In this document: in pieces, positions 8,093 through 16,697 of the stretch
How positions within the stretch are numbered: the stretch's first letter is position 1
Layout: the number at the start of each line of letters is the position of its first letter
NCBI GenBank assembly: GCA_034408895.1
Contig: JAWXCI010000032.1
Location: forward strand, 1 to 47,889
Length of the DNA stretch: 47,889 nt
Direction: 5' to 3'
DNA from: UBA4660 sp034408895
GTDB lineage: Bacteria; Bacteroidota; Bacteroidia; Flavobacteriales_D; Sanyastnellaceae
The notes under the pieces: model-generated
Database searches by the model: none
What the model was told of the DNA's origin: nothing
Seen by the model: the letters and a program-made list of their open reading frames with translations, nothing else
Program-made: the position numbers and the translations under genes

Positions 8093-10201
8093 TTACTTGG
8101 CGGAAATGCGGATGTACTGGAACTGCTCGTATATCATTTTGTTCTTCTTGGCATCGTTCTCATACTTCTTGCCTTGTACTAGTTTCCTGGCACCCACAAA
8201 AGTGTAATCGGTTCCTTCCTTGTAACCGAGTTCGGCCAGCTCCTGACGCACCTGATCGGTTGCGGTTTCATTCCTGTGGTCTGTCAATTCTACGTTGTTT
8301 TTAAAACGGGTGGACGGCACATTGGAAGCACTGGATTCAACAGAAATAAGCACTTTACCTTTTATCTTCAACAAGTCATCAACTCCCTTAATAAAGTCAG
8401 CGAAGAGTCTTTCTTCCACTCCGAATTCATGGAAGTCATAAACAAAATAGCGGGAGAAGAATGCCTCAACATCATTCACAATCACATCAATGGGCTTTTC
8501 AGGATTGTAAACAGGTGGCACAATAGGATCCATTATCTTGGGCTTTTCACTAGGCGGAAGACTTACAATAGGTTTATCCGGTGCAATGCTCACAGGCATT
8601 AGATAAACTTCCTTCTCGATTTCCCTATATGATGACTCGCAGGGAACGTTGATGTAATCTTCATGAAATATTTCTTTGCCCATTATGTACTCAAGCTTGT
8701 AGCCCACACAAGGTTGTAGTATGGCTACATAGCCTCCATCTCGTTTGCGGGGTTTGTATTCCGTCACTTCACCGGTTTTGGTGTTGGTGATAAGGATGCG
8801 GATGTTGTCAGGTAATTCTTTTCCTTCTTCACCAATGATAAATCCTTTAAGAACAGCAAGGCTGGACTCATTGGTGGATTCAGGCAACTCAATAAGGTAA
8901 ATATCTTTAAGACCATAACCGCCTGCCTTTGCCGATGAGTAGTAAGCGCGCCTCCCATCGGCCATAGGAACGAAGAACACATCATCATCCACAGTGTTGA
9001 GCGGGTAGCCCATGTTCACCGGTGTTGACCATTCTCCATCAGCACCCAGGGTAGAATAGAAGATATCAAAACCACCCATACCCTGATGGCCGGATGATGC
9101 GAAGTACAATGTTTGTCCATCGGGAGTAAGAAAGGGCGAATCTTCTTCCCAGGGAGTGTTGAGTCCTGCACCCACATTTAATGCGCGGCTCCATTCCCCG
9201 TTTGGAAGTTTAACACATTTGTAAATATCACGTCCTCCAATACCACCGGGCCTGTTGCTCACAAAATAAAGTGTACTGCCGTCAGCAGAAATAGTGGCGT
9301 GTGTTTCCCAATTTTCAGTATTGATATCAGAGCCCATTAGTTGCGGGTCACTCCATGTTTCACCCACCAGCGTGGATTGATATACCTGTCCATTTCCCTC
9401 AACATCGCGGTAGATGAAAAGCGATTGACCGTCAGGCGAAACACTGATGGTCGCATCATGCTCATCGGAGTTGAGGTTGAGGATTTCCGGCACCAACCAG
9501 TTTCCATCACGGTCTTTGTAGGATACATAAACATCTTCCTTCCATTCTCCCGTATCAATATCGGTGATAACGGAGTTAGAAGTATCCTGGCGCAGCCTGC
9601 GACTTGTAAAGAACATTGCACTTTCATCAATGCTGAGTATGGGGCTGAAGTCGTTGGTTTCTGCATTGATAACCGGACCCACATTCGTAATGATGTAATT
9701 GCGCGGATTAGTCAATTCCTTCTTTGCATATTCGCATTGCTCTATTTGATGCTCCGCTTTGATGCCAAGCTGATGTTGTTTGGGCACACGCTTCAAAAAT
9801 TCGTCATAAGCACCAATGGCCATGTCCAGTTCGTAATTCAGATGATACGCCCTGCCGAGGTAATAATAAACATCAACAGGTGCTTTGCGCTCCAATGCAT
9901 CGTAGGGATCATACTTTTTAGAAACAGGAAATGCAGCAGCATTTTTCAGGAATTCCAGTGCTTTATCTTTCGAATTGGCCGTCTGCAAATAGCAATAGCC
10001 CAGTTTATAATTGACATTCGCATTGGTGTTGTCCATGGAATAAAGCATCTGCCATGCCTCTATGGATTTGTTCCAGAATTTCTCCTCCATCAGTTTGTTG
10101 GCTTCAACGAACTGTGCATTGAAATCGGCCGGAGGGATTGCTGTGATGCTGGCGGTTATTGAACTTAAAGCCAGAATTAAAATTGAAATACGCTTCTTCA
10201 T
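8093..10201 (-). CDS. TPR-PD40 envelope protein with divergent OmpA-like C-terminus
   Basis: 702-residue exported protein. Signal peptide KKRISILILALSSITASITA, then TPR-like helices (about 25-165, with YYYLGRAYHLNYELDMAIGA), then about five PD40/WD40-like beta-propeller strands (about 185-440), for example ISADGSTLYFVSNRPGG and LTPDGQTLYFASSGHQGMGG. A beta-sandwich of about 80 residues and a C-terminal domain (about 590-700) follow; the latter has the L..R...A....L..LGY spacing of OmpA-like peptidoglycan-binding domains but is very divergent. This architecture resembles PorE-type T9SS envelope proteins, but I do not equate them. ATG at 10201 chosen because the signal peptide begins there; an upstream TTG at 10246 is open. 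Paralogues at 20304 and 34675. Confidence 0.85.
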   Translation of the reverse strand: MKKRISILILALSSITASITAIPPADFNAQFVEANKLMEEKFWNKSIEAWQMLYSMDNTNANVNYKLGYCYLQTANSKDKALEFLKNAAAFPVSKKYDPYDALERKAPVDVYYYLGRAYHLNYELDMAIGAYDEFLKRVPKQHQLGIKAEHQIEQCEYAKKELTNPRNYIITNVGPVINAETNDFSPILSIDESAMFFTSRRLRQDTSNSVITDIDTGEWKEDVYVSYKDRDGNWLVPEILNLNSDEHDATISVSPDGQSLFIYRDVEGNGQVYQSTLVGETWSDPQLMGSDINTENWETHATISADGSTLYFVSNRPGGIGGRDIYKCVKLPNGEWSRALNVGAGLNTPWEEDSPFLTPDGQTLYFASSGHQGMGGFDIFYSTLGADGEWSTPVNMGYPLNTVDDDVFFVPMADGRRAYYSSAKAGGYGLKDIYLIELPESTNESSLAVLKGFIIGEEGKELPDNIRILITNTKTGEVTEYKPRKRDGGYVAILQPCVGYKLEYIMGKEIFHEDYINVPCESSYREIEKEVYLMPVSIAPDKPIVSLPPSEKPKIMDPIVPPVYNPEKPIDVIVNDVEAFFSRYFVYDFHEFGVEERLFADFIKGVDDLLKIKGKVLISVESSASNVPSTRFKNNVELTDHRNETATDQVRQELAELGYKEGTDYTFVGARKLVQGKKYENDAKKNKMIYEQFQYIRISAK

Positions 10202-10267
10202 TAGCTTGTTATTAGCGGGTGTAAAAATCGGTGGAAAGGTATGCAAGTAAATGGCCAGAGATGCGGA

Positions 10268-11674
10268 TCAGATTTGGCGATTTATATCGAAGTTTTCAAG
10301 ATAGTCGGCCACACGTCTAACGAAACTTCCTCCCAGTGCTCCATCCACCACACGATGATCGTAGCTGTGGGAGAGAAACATTTGCTGGCGGATGCCTATA
10401 GTGTCGCCCGATGGTGTTTCTATGACTGCCGGTTTTTTGCGGATTGCTCCGGTGGCCATTATGGCTACCTGCGGCTGGTTGATAACAGGGGTCCCCATCA
10501 CATTTCCAAATGTTCCTACATTAGTAATAGTGTACGTGCCACCCTGAATTTCATCCGGCAAAAGTTTTCCGTTTCGTGCACGTTCGGCCAGGTCGTTCAC
10601 TTTTTTGGCAAGACCAAAAAGATTGAGTTGATCAGCATTTCTTATCACAGGCACAATCAAATTTCCTGATGGAAGGGCTGCCGCCATTCCGATGTTGATG
10701 TCGGCACGCCTGATAATTCTATCACCATCCACCGAAATGTTGATCATGGGGAAATCCACGATGGCGCGAGCAATGGCTTCGATGAAGATGGGTGTGAAGG
10801 TGAGTTTTGTTTTGTGTTTTGCTTCGAAATCCTTTTTTACTTTTTCACGCCACATTACCAAGTTGCTCACATCGGCTTCCACAAAAGAAGTGACATGAGC
10901 AGAAGTGTGCTTACTCATTACCATGTGTTCGGCAATGAGCTTTCTCATGCGGTCCATTTCAATAATTTCATCATTCGGCCCTATAGAGATGGAATGTTTT
11001 TTTATTGGTGCATTAAATGCTCCTGACGAAGCAACATGCGGGGAAGTTGACGATTGAGAAGTTCCATTTGTTGAAGGAGCAACAGGCATTGCAACGGAAG
11101 GTGTTCCAGCCTTTGAGCGGTTCTTCGTGTAGCCAAGGATGTCATTCTTTGTGACTCTTCCACCCTGTCCGCTGCCAGAAATGGCTTCCAACTCCGACAT
11201 TGAAATGCCTTCTTCTTTTGCAATGGTGCGCACAAGTGGTGAATAGAATTTTCCGGATGGCCCGTCTTTTAATATTTCTCCCACAAATGTTTCACTGCCC
11301 GATGGAACAGAAACATTTGAAACCATTTGTGCAGAAGAAATCGGTTCGGCAACAATAGGATATTTGGAAACTGTGGGCGCATTATCCCGATGGCTATCGG
11401 GAGCCAACTGCCCACCGCCTTCAGCCATCCCGACCCCCACTACAATCAACGCAATGGGCTGGCCAACCTGCACCACATCTCCGTCTTTTACCATACGCTT
11501 GAGAAGAATACCGTCTTCGGGTGAGGGTACTTCGCTGTCCACTTTGTCCGTAGCAATTTCTATGATAGGCTCATCTGCCTTAACGGCATCACCTTCATTT
11601 TTGAGCCATTTAATAATGGTGGCTTCAGCCACGCTTTCTCCCATTTTGGGAAGCAGAAGTTCAAGTTGGGACAT
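10268..11674 (-). CDS. Dihydrolipoamide acyltransferase (E2) of a 2-oxoacid dehydrogenase complex
   Basis: E2 core enzyme that transfers acyl groups from lipoyl-lysine to CoA. Order: one lipoyl domain (about residues 1-80, lipoylated Lys in EIATDKVDSEVPSP), a flexible linker, E3-binding domain (about 165-205, LVRTIAKEEGISMSELEAI, then GSGQGGRVTKNDIL), and catalytic domain (about 240-468) with the active-site HRVVDG. The single lipoyl domain and the DKVDSEV signature fit a branched-chain or general E2 of Bacteroidota; substrate is not decided. E1 and E3 genes are not nearby. ATG at 11674 is the conserved E2 start; the frame open to 11830 adds non-family residues. A palindrome TCCCGATGGCTATCGGGA (11385-11402) sits in the linker coding region. 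Confidence 0.93.
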   Translation of the reverse strand: MSQLELLLPKMGESVAEATIIKWLKNEGDAVKADEPIIEIATDKVDSEVPSPEDGILLKRMVKDGDVVQVGQPIALIVVGVGMAEGGGQLAPDSHRDNAPTVSKYPIVAEPISSAQMVSNVSVPSGSETFVGEILKDGPSGKFYSPLVRTIAKEEGISMSELEAISGSGQGGRVTKNDILGYTKNRSKAGTPSVAMPVAPSTNGTSQSSTSPHVASSGAFNAPIKKHSISIGPNDEIIEMDRMRKLIAEHMVMSKHTSAHVTSFVEADVSNLVMWREKVKKDFEAKHKTKLTFTPIFIEAIARAIVDFPMINISVDGDRIIRRADINIGMAAALPSGNLIVPVIRNADQLNLFGLAKKVNDLAERARNGKLLPDEIQGGTYTITNVGTFGNVMGTPVINQPQVAIMATGAIRKKPAVIETPSGDTIGIRQQMFLSHSYDHRVVDGALGGSFVRRVADYLENFDINRQI

Positions 11675-11691
11675 TATGGGGAATTGAGGGG

Positions 11692-11699
11692 CAAACGTA
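11692..11699 (-). promoter_or_regulatory. Possible -7 box upstream of the E2 gene
   Basis: On the minus strand TACGTTTG matches TAnnTTTG, 18 bp before the ATG at 11674. No TTG at the expected -33 distance was found, and the leader would be very short, so this is weak. Confidence 0.25.
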
Positions 11700-11714
11700 A
11701 GGGAAGGAATTTGG

Positions 11715-11732
11715 TCTCGATTGCTATCGGGA
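11715..11732. repeat. Copy of the CCCGATAGCTATCGGG-type palindrome
   Basis: TCTCGATTGCTATCGGGA is an imperfect copy of an 18-bp palindrome also found at 11385-11402 (inside the E2 gene) and 30615-30632. It is followed at 11736-11760 by alternating CCAGATTCCGGATTCC-type sequence, another intergenic pattern. Confidence 0.6.
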
Positions 11733-11937
11733 TCAAATTCCAGATTCCGGATTCCTGATTCGCATAAACTGCCACTGCGATGCCTTAATTCCAGCCCTGC
11801 GAGTGAATAACACTTGAGGAAGGGTGGCAATCAATTCAAACATTTGATTGTTGGTGCACATGACAATACGAGCCACAACAACAGAACAATTAAACAACAG
11901 AAAAATCGCACAATCAAACAATCCATCATTTGAAGTC

Positions 11938-13887
11938 TCAACCGCCCAGGTGTTTAAACCCCCTCCACACCATCCTCACATCATTCATCATGTGGTAATC
12001 TTTAGCGTAAACGATGTTCAGTTTTTGTGTGCTTTCAAGAGTGACGGAAGAAGTAATGAGATGCGATAATGGGCTTAATACTCCCTTCTTCATGGCTGGC
12101 AATTGATACTCCGCCACAGATGTATTGCCAGTACTGAAACCGATCCACGACTTTTTTCCAATTAGCACCATAACAATGTTGGCTGCGAATCCGGCAAAAT
12201 TCTTCACTACAAAAACCATTAGGGGCAGCAGCGGGATAAACACCAAGGCTAGCGCAATGTCAAGCAATCTTTTTGTGCGTTTGTTTTTCAGCAATGAAAC
12301 GCTGTTGACATCCATCATAAACACATCTCCACTGGTTTCAATACTTCCGCTGCCAATGATGTAAAGACTTTCGGGCGGAACAATTTTGAATTCCACCGAC
12401 TTTGCGGAAACATTACTCATAGCTGAAATAATTTCACTGGATGAAATATCGCGTGCACAAAACACGACCTGATCCAGATTGTGTACACGAACAATTTCAT
12501 CGAGTTGTTGAACGCTACCCACGTATCCTTCACCGGCATCCGGTTCACCACTAACACATATTGAAAATGCTGGGCGCGAATTGGTTTGGCTGAGGATGGT
12601 GGAGACGCGTTCGGTTTCATCCGGTTTTCCTACAAGCGCAACGCGCAGGTTACGTGCATTCTTCAATCCCGTGTTGCCGGATGAAATGAGATTGAAGATG
12701 ATTCGGTCGAGAAAAAAAACCAGGAGCGCGACAACAGTTCCAAGTAGAATAAGTGCGCGTGAGAATCGCAAGTGTTCGGGCAACAACGAATATGCAATGA
12801 GGATAACTGCGGAACCGATGAGCACGGGTTTGAAAATTTTGAATGGCCGCACCGGTTTGTCGTACGCACCGCTCAGCCATGTGCCTGTGCACCACACCAG
12901 CACATAAGCAATGAATGCATTTCGAACCAGCACAGGGTCATAAATTTTTTGCGTGACTTCAGCATAATAATTTTTTATGAGGAACAATCCCGCAAGAGAA
13001 AGTGATGCATCCAGCGTTGGCAGCAATGCGCGTTTCAGGAAACGATTCGCAATTGCCACACCCGCACGCATCCATATTGCAAGATTGATGAAGAATGAAA
13101 ACCACTTTGCATTTTGCGCGGAGAAATGTTTGCGCGCGAAGATGACCATCGCGTTATAAAACACGAACACATAATTGAGGCTTCCTTTCTTGGTGCTTTC
13201 ACCTTTGTAATGGATTATGCGTGTGTGCGGGAAGTAATAATTTTTCCATCCGTCTTTGATAATCCGCCACGAAAGGTCAATGTCTTCGCCATACATAAAG
13301 AAGGCTTCATCGAGCAGGCCTACTTTGTCGAGTGTCGCTTTCCGCATCAGCATAAACGCACCGCTTAGAATTTCCACTTCATGCACTTCATCTTTGTTCA
13401 AATGCCCGAGGTGGTATTGGTTAAATTTTTTGGATCGCGGAAACAACCGGGCAATACCAAATATTTTGTAGAACGCAGCGGAAGGAGTCGGCAGTCCACG
13501 TTTTGATTCGGGAAGAAAATGTCCACGGCCGTCCACCATCTTAACACCTAGACTCCCTGCACCGGGATGTTCATCCATAAACAAAATCACTTTCCTGAAC
13601 GTGTCCTCTTCTACCACTGTGTCGGGATTCAAAAGAAGGAAATAGGCTCCTTGTGCAATGCGCATTGCCTGGTTGTTGGCTTTGGAGAAACCGGTGTTGT
13701 CTTTGTTGGCAATCAACTTCACCCACGGAAATTTTTTGCGCAACATTTCCACACTTCCATCCACCGAATGATTGTCCACCACCAAAACTTCAGCATCCAT
13801 TCCTTCCATTGCCTTGCTCACGGAAATGAGGCATTGCTCCAGAAAGTGCCGGACGTTATAATTGACGATGATGATGGACAGTTTCAA
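11938..13887 (-). CDS. Family 2 glycosyltransferase fused to a membrane and nucleotide-binding-like region
   Basis: About 649 residues. The N-terminal 300 residues are a GT2 (GT-A fold) rhamnosyltransferase-like enzyme: LSIIIVNYNVRHFLEQCL, VVDNHSVDGS, NTGFSKANNQ, LLLNPDTVV and MYGEDIDLSWRI. Four hydrophobic segments follow (about 270-410), then a soluble Rossmann-like stretch (LRVALVGKPDETERVS onward) and a last membrane segment at KRTKRLLDIALALVFIPLLP. The second half resembles the N-terminal part of polyprenyl-phosphate sugar-phosphate transferases (WbaP/WcaJ type) but stops before the catalytic domain. No ATG lies at the right place; a TTG at 13887 gives MKLSIIIVNYN, the usual GT2 start. 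The frame runs to a TTG at 13947 through repeat-like sequence. Confidence 0.85.
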   Translation of the reverse strand: MKLSIIIVNYNVRHFLEQCLISVSKAMEGMDAEVLVVDNHSVDGSVEMLRKKFPWVKLIANKDNTGFSKANNQAMRIAQGAYFLLLNPDTVVEEDTFRKVILFMDEHPGAGSLGVKMVDGRGHFLPESKRGLPTPSAAFYKIFGIARLFPRSKKFNQYHLGHLNKDEVHEVEILSGAFMLMRKATLDKVGLLDEAFFMYGEDIDLSWRIIKDGWKNYYFPHTRIIHYKGESTKKGSLNYVFVFYNAMVIFARKHFSAQNAKWFSFFINLAIWMRAGVAIANRFLKRALLPTLDASLSLAGLFLIKNYYAEVTQKIYDPVLVRNAFIAYVLVWCTGTWLSGAYDKPVRPFKIFKPVLIGSAVILIAYSLLPEHLRFSRALILLGTVVALLVFFLDRIIFNLISSGNTGLKNARNLRVALVGKPDETERVSTILSQTNSRPAFSICVSGEPDAGEGYVGSVQQLDEIVRVHNLDQVVFCARDISSSEIISAMSNVSAKSVEFKIVPPESLYIIGSGSIETSGDVFMMDVNSVSLLKNKRTKRLLDIALALVFIPLLPLMVFVVKNFAGFAANIVMVLIGKKSWIGFSTGNTSVAEYQLPAMKKGVLSPLSHLITSSVTLESTQKLNIVYAKDYHMMNDVRMVWRGFKHLGG

Positions 13888-13971
13888 AGTTGAGAGTTGG
13901 TGGATTGATGAGCCGGAGATTTGATGAATTCGGAATTTTGACTTCAATGTTTTACAAAGAACGCAAAGGGA

Positions 13972-14589
13972 TTATCTCCTCAGCGATGATTCGTACGGAG
14001 TGCGCAATGCTATGGATCGGCCAAGAGTGATTTCGTCAGTGTATTCCAATTCGCCACCTACTGCCACACCGCGGGCAATGGTTGAGATTTTAATTTCATT
14101 GCCAGAAAGTTTCTTGTAGAGATAAAACGATGTGGTTTCACCTTCCATTGTTGCACTAAGTGCAAGAATAATTTCTTTGATGTGCCCTTGCTGTGCCCGT
14201 TGCACAAGACTTTCTATAAACAAATCGGATGGCCCTATGCCATCCATTGGGGAAATGATTCCGCCCAGTACATGGTATTTTCCCTGATACTGTCCTGTAC
14301 TTTCAATAGCCATAACATCGCGAATGTCCGCCACCACACACACTATTGCTTGGTCGCGGTGAGCCGATTTGCAAATGCTGCATTCTTCTTCATCGCTCAG
14401 GTTGTTGCATGTTTTGCAAAAGCGGATATTCTCCCGCATAATGATGAGCGCATTGGCAAAACGAAGAACTTCCTCGGGTTTACGTTTCAGCAAATCGAGC
14501 ACAAGTCGCAATGCAGTTCTTCTCCCGATGCCAGGAAGCGAAGCCACTTGGTCAACGGCAGCTTCAATAAGTTTGGAGGGGATGATCAT
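13972..14589 (-). CDS. recR: Recombination mediator protein RecR
   Basis: 205 residues, the normal length. RecR works with RecO to load RecA at gaps. Order: helix-hairpin-helix (SLPGIGRRTALRLVLDLL), zinc finger of four cysteines (FCKTCNNLSDEEECSICKS), Toprim domain with VVADIRDVMAIESTGQYQG and YHVLGGIISPMDGIGP, and a C-terminal TRMARGVAVGGELEYTD-like segment (here TIARGVAVGGELEYTDEITL). ATG at 14589. It ends 84 bp before the chosen start of the glycosyltransferase, on the same strand. Confidence 0.96.
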   Translation of the reverse strand: MIIPSKLIEAAVDQVASLPGIGRRTALRLVLDLLKRKPEEVLRFANALIIMRENIRFCKTCNNLSDEEECSICKSAHRDQAIVCVVADIRDVMAIESTGQYQGKYHVLGGIISPMDGIGPSDLFIESLVQRAQQGHIKEIILALSATMEGETTSFYLYKKLSGNEIKISTIARGVAVGGELEYTDEITLGRSIALRTPYESSLRR

Positions 14590-15126
14590 GAGCGGTGAAA
14601 CTTGGAAGTTGTAGGTTGAAAGTCAAAAGTGAGATTGCTTGAGTGAAAGGGCAAGCGGATGTCTTGAAAGGCAGCCAACACAAGCAAAAGGAGTAACCGC
14701 AAAACACACGCAGAAACAATAAGCCGCGAAACTAAAGGCCAATGAGGATTTTGCGTATTTGCGTTTAGTTCATCTTTTTGAGGCAGGCTCAAATCAAAAA
14801 TTGGTGCAGAAAATCCAAGGTAAGCCACCATTTCAAGAACAACACCGGTTTTGCATTTCACTTGCATGGGCGGGGTTGGGTGAGCTCAATATCGAGTGCG
14901 GTGTACAAAAGTTTTTTTGGAACTGGTTGAGACCCACGCTGCTTTAGAAGGAGAAACTGAAATGGTATTAACGGAAATGTTTCAAGGGATATAGAAGAAT
15001 CGAATTCTGATGCATCTAATTTCTAAGGACAATTAATGAAGTTGGATTTGTTTTCAACCCTACTGCGGTTTGCGCACAGCAATGAATCTAATCACAGTGA
15101 GCAGTTCATATCTGCGAACCCACTAT
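14590..15126. other. 537-bp gap without a convincing gene
   Basis: A minus-strand frame of 93 codons (14586-14867) overlaps the recR start by 4 bases, but its product has one hydrophobic stretch, no recognisable family and a composition unlike its neighbours; I do not call it. The rest (14870-15126) is AT-rich. No hairpin terminator, tRNA or promoter box stands out. Confidence 0.5.
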
Positions 15127-15444
15127 TCAATCGTAAATTGCTTTCTTCACCTCTTCCACAATAGTTGCCGGGCCTCCAAAGTGTTCAATCACTTTCACAT
15201 TCGGAAAATCTTTTTCAAGCATCTTGGAGAGTTCCAACCGGTCATGCGGGTTTACACCACCGCCCATCAGCACACCGTCCACCGGATTCATGCGTATGTA
15301 CTCTGCGGCATCTTCTTTTTCAAGAAAACCTGTGGTACGAAATCCGGCCCGCTGAAGGAGTTTTTCGGCATTGCTTAAAATGTACTCGTATTTACCCAGA
15401 ACCACAATGTGCAGTGGTGAGAATGTTGTCGCTTGTTCCTCCAT
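15127..15444 (-). CDS. Small receiver-like (CheY fold) protein without phospho-acceptor
   Basis: 105 residues with the alternating pattern expected of a receiver or flavodoxin-like fold: LHIVVLGKYEYILSNAEKLL (strand, helix), FRTTGFLEKEDAAEYIRM, DGVLMGGGVNPHDRLELSKM, FPNVKVIEHFGG, ATIVEEVKKAI. In response regulators the third strand ends with an Asp; here the strand is followed by GGG, so phosphorylation is unlikely. No signal peptide, so cytoplasmic. I do not know the family; similar small proteins may be annotated only as hypothetical. It is divergent from the UbiA-family gene with 231 bp between. ATG at 15444. Confidence 0.65.
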   Translation of the reverse strand: MEEQATTFSPLHIVVLGKYEYILSNAEKLLQRAGFRTTGFLEKEDAAEYIRMNPVDGVLMGGGVNPHDRLELSKMLEKDFPNVKVIEHFGGPATIVEEVKKAIYD

Positions 15445-15675
15445 ATATAACTTTAGAATCGGGCGGCTAATTTATCCCGATGCAGGGTTGGACTAACTGT
15501 GCATCTTTGCGCAAATCAGTAAACTGTGGCAGTGGGAAGTTGACAACGTAAAATGGACAGGTGGTAGCATAAGGCTCTTTTCAATCATCAATCTTCATTC
15601 CTCTCCTATCTCATAGATCATTGCTTACAGTTTACACCTTCTTCCTCATCACGCATCCCAAATCTCAATTCTCAA

Positions 15676-16635
15676 TTGTTCAATCTCCTCCGGCTTACCC
15701 GCCCGCTCAATCTGCTGATCATTGCTGCAACCATGTATTGCCTGCGGTGGTGCGTGGTATTGCCGTTGCTCCGAAAGTATTCGCCTGGTTTTGACCTGAG
15801 TTTTTCGGGATTTCATTTTTTTCTTTCAGTTCTTGCCATGATATTACTGGCCGCTGCTGGTAACATCATCAATGATTATTTCGACCAGAAAGTTGATCGG
15901 ATTAATCGTCCCCATCGGTTGATTGTGGGCAAGACCGTGAAGCGAAGGGTGGCTATGATGCTTCATCACGGATTAAACATCGCTGCCGTTCTCATAAGTC
16001 TTTACCTCGCGTGGGTGTCTCATCTGTGGATGGCGATTATCATTCCTGTGTTCATCGCCACTTTGTTGTGGTGGTATTCACCCGTGTTGAAGAAGAAAGC
16101 TTTTTGGGGAAATCTGGCCGTGGCTCTTTGTGTGGCATCAGTGCCATTGTGGGCAGGCATGTTCGATATCCGTGCAATAGAGCGGGCGTACAGCGATATG
16201 TTGCCGGCACTACAGGAACAAAAACTTTTGGAAGAGGTGTGGTTTTGGTTAACAGCTTTTGCCGTGTTTGCATTCCTCCTCACCCTTGCACGAGAGGCGC
16301 AAAAAGATTTGGAAGACCTTGAAGGCGATCGCGCAGAAGGCTATACCACACTGCCCATTGTACAGGGAGAAAAAAACACACGCATTTATGCCGCTTCCAT
16401 TTTGTTCATTGCATTTGTTTTGGTAGCGGCAGGCACGGGCGTGTATTTAAGAGATAATAAAATTACTTTTCTTTTTTCATCCTTGTTGGTGGCTGCTCCC
16501 ATTTTAGTTTCCATGATTTACACCCTGCGGGCGCAAGACAAGAAAGGTTACGCACTTGCAAGCCGCCTCACCAAACTTGCAATGGCAGGTGGCATTTTTT
16601 TTACGTTCGTAATTCGGTGGTGGTTGATGATTTGA
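15676..16635 (+). CDS. UbiA-family prenyltransferase (geranylgeranylglycerol-phosphate-synthase-like)
   Basis: 319-residue integral membrane prenyltransferase with 8-9 predicted helices. Both Asp-rich motifs are present: NIINDYFDQKVDRINRP (first) and REAQKDLEDLEGDRAEG (second), which bind Mg-pyrophosphate of the prenyl donor. The acceptor cannot be read from sequence; relatives in Bacteroidota are often named geranylgeranylglycerol-phosphate geranylgeranyltransferase, though menaquinone or other prenyl acceptors are possible. The start is a TTG at 15676: it gives FNLLRLTRPLNLLII, the usual UbiA beginning, and the first ATG lies 19 codons in, within the first helix. It converges on the M42 gene with 62 bp between. 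Confidence 0.88.
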   Translation: MFNLLRLTRPLNLLIIAATMYCLRWCVVLPLLRKYSPGFDLSFSGFHFFLSVLAMILLAAAGNIINDYFDQKVDRINRPHRLIVGKTVKRRVAMMLHHGLNIAAVLISLYLAWVSHLWMAIIIPVFIATLLWWYSPVLKKKAFWGNLAVALCVASVPLWAGMFDIRAIERAYSDMLPALQEQKLLEEVWFWLTAFAVFAFLLTLAREAQKDLEDLEGDRAEGYTTLPIVQGEKNTRIYAASILFIAFVLVAAGTGVYLRDNKITFLFSSLLVAAPILVSMIYTLRAQDKKGYALASRLTKLAMAGGIFFTFVIRWWLMI

Positions 16636-16697
16636 AACTGCAACCCCAGTCGAGTGACCACGCCAGTTGATGGCTTGCATTCGGCCCGATAACTCCA

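Noticed and set aside
14586..14867. 93-codon minus-strand frame overlapping the recR start
   Set aside because: No family, atypical composition and no promoter; overlap with recR by 4 bases is compatible with chance.
15676..15735. ATG at about codon 20 as the UbiA-family start
   Set aside because: It would delete the conserved first residues (LLRLTRPLNLLI) and part of the first helix; the TTG start fits the family.
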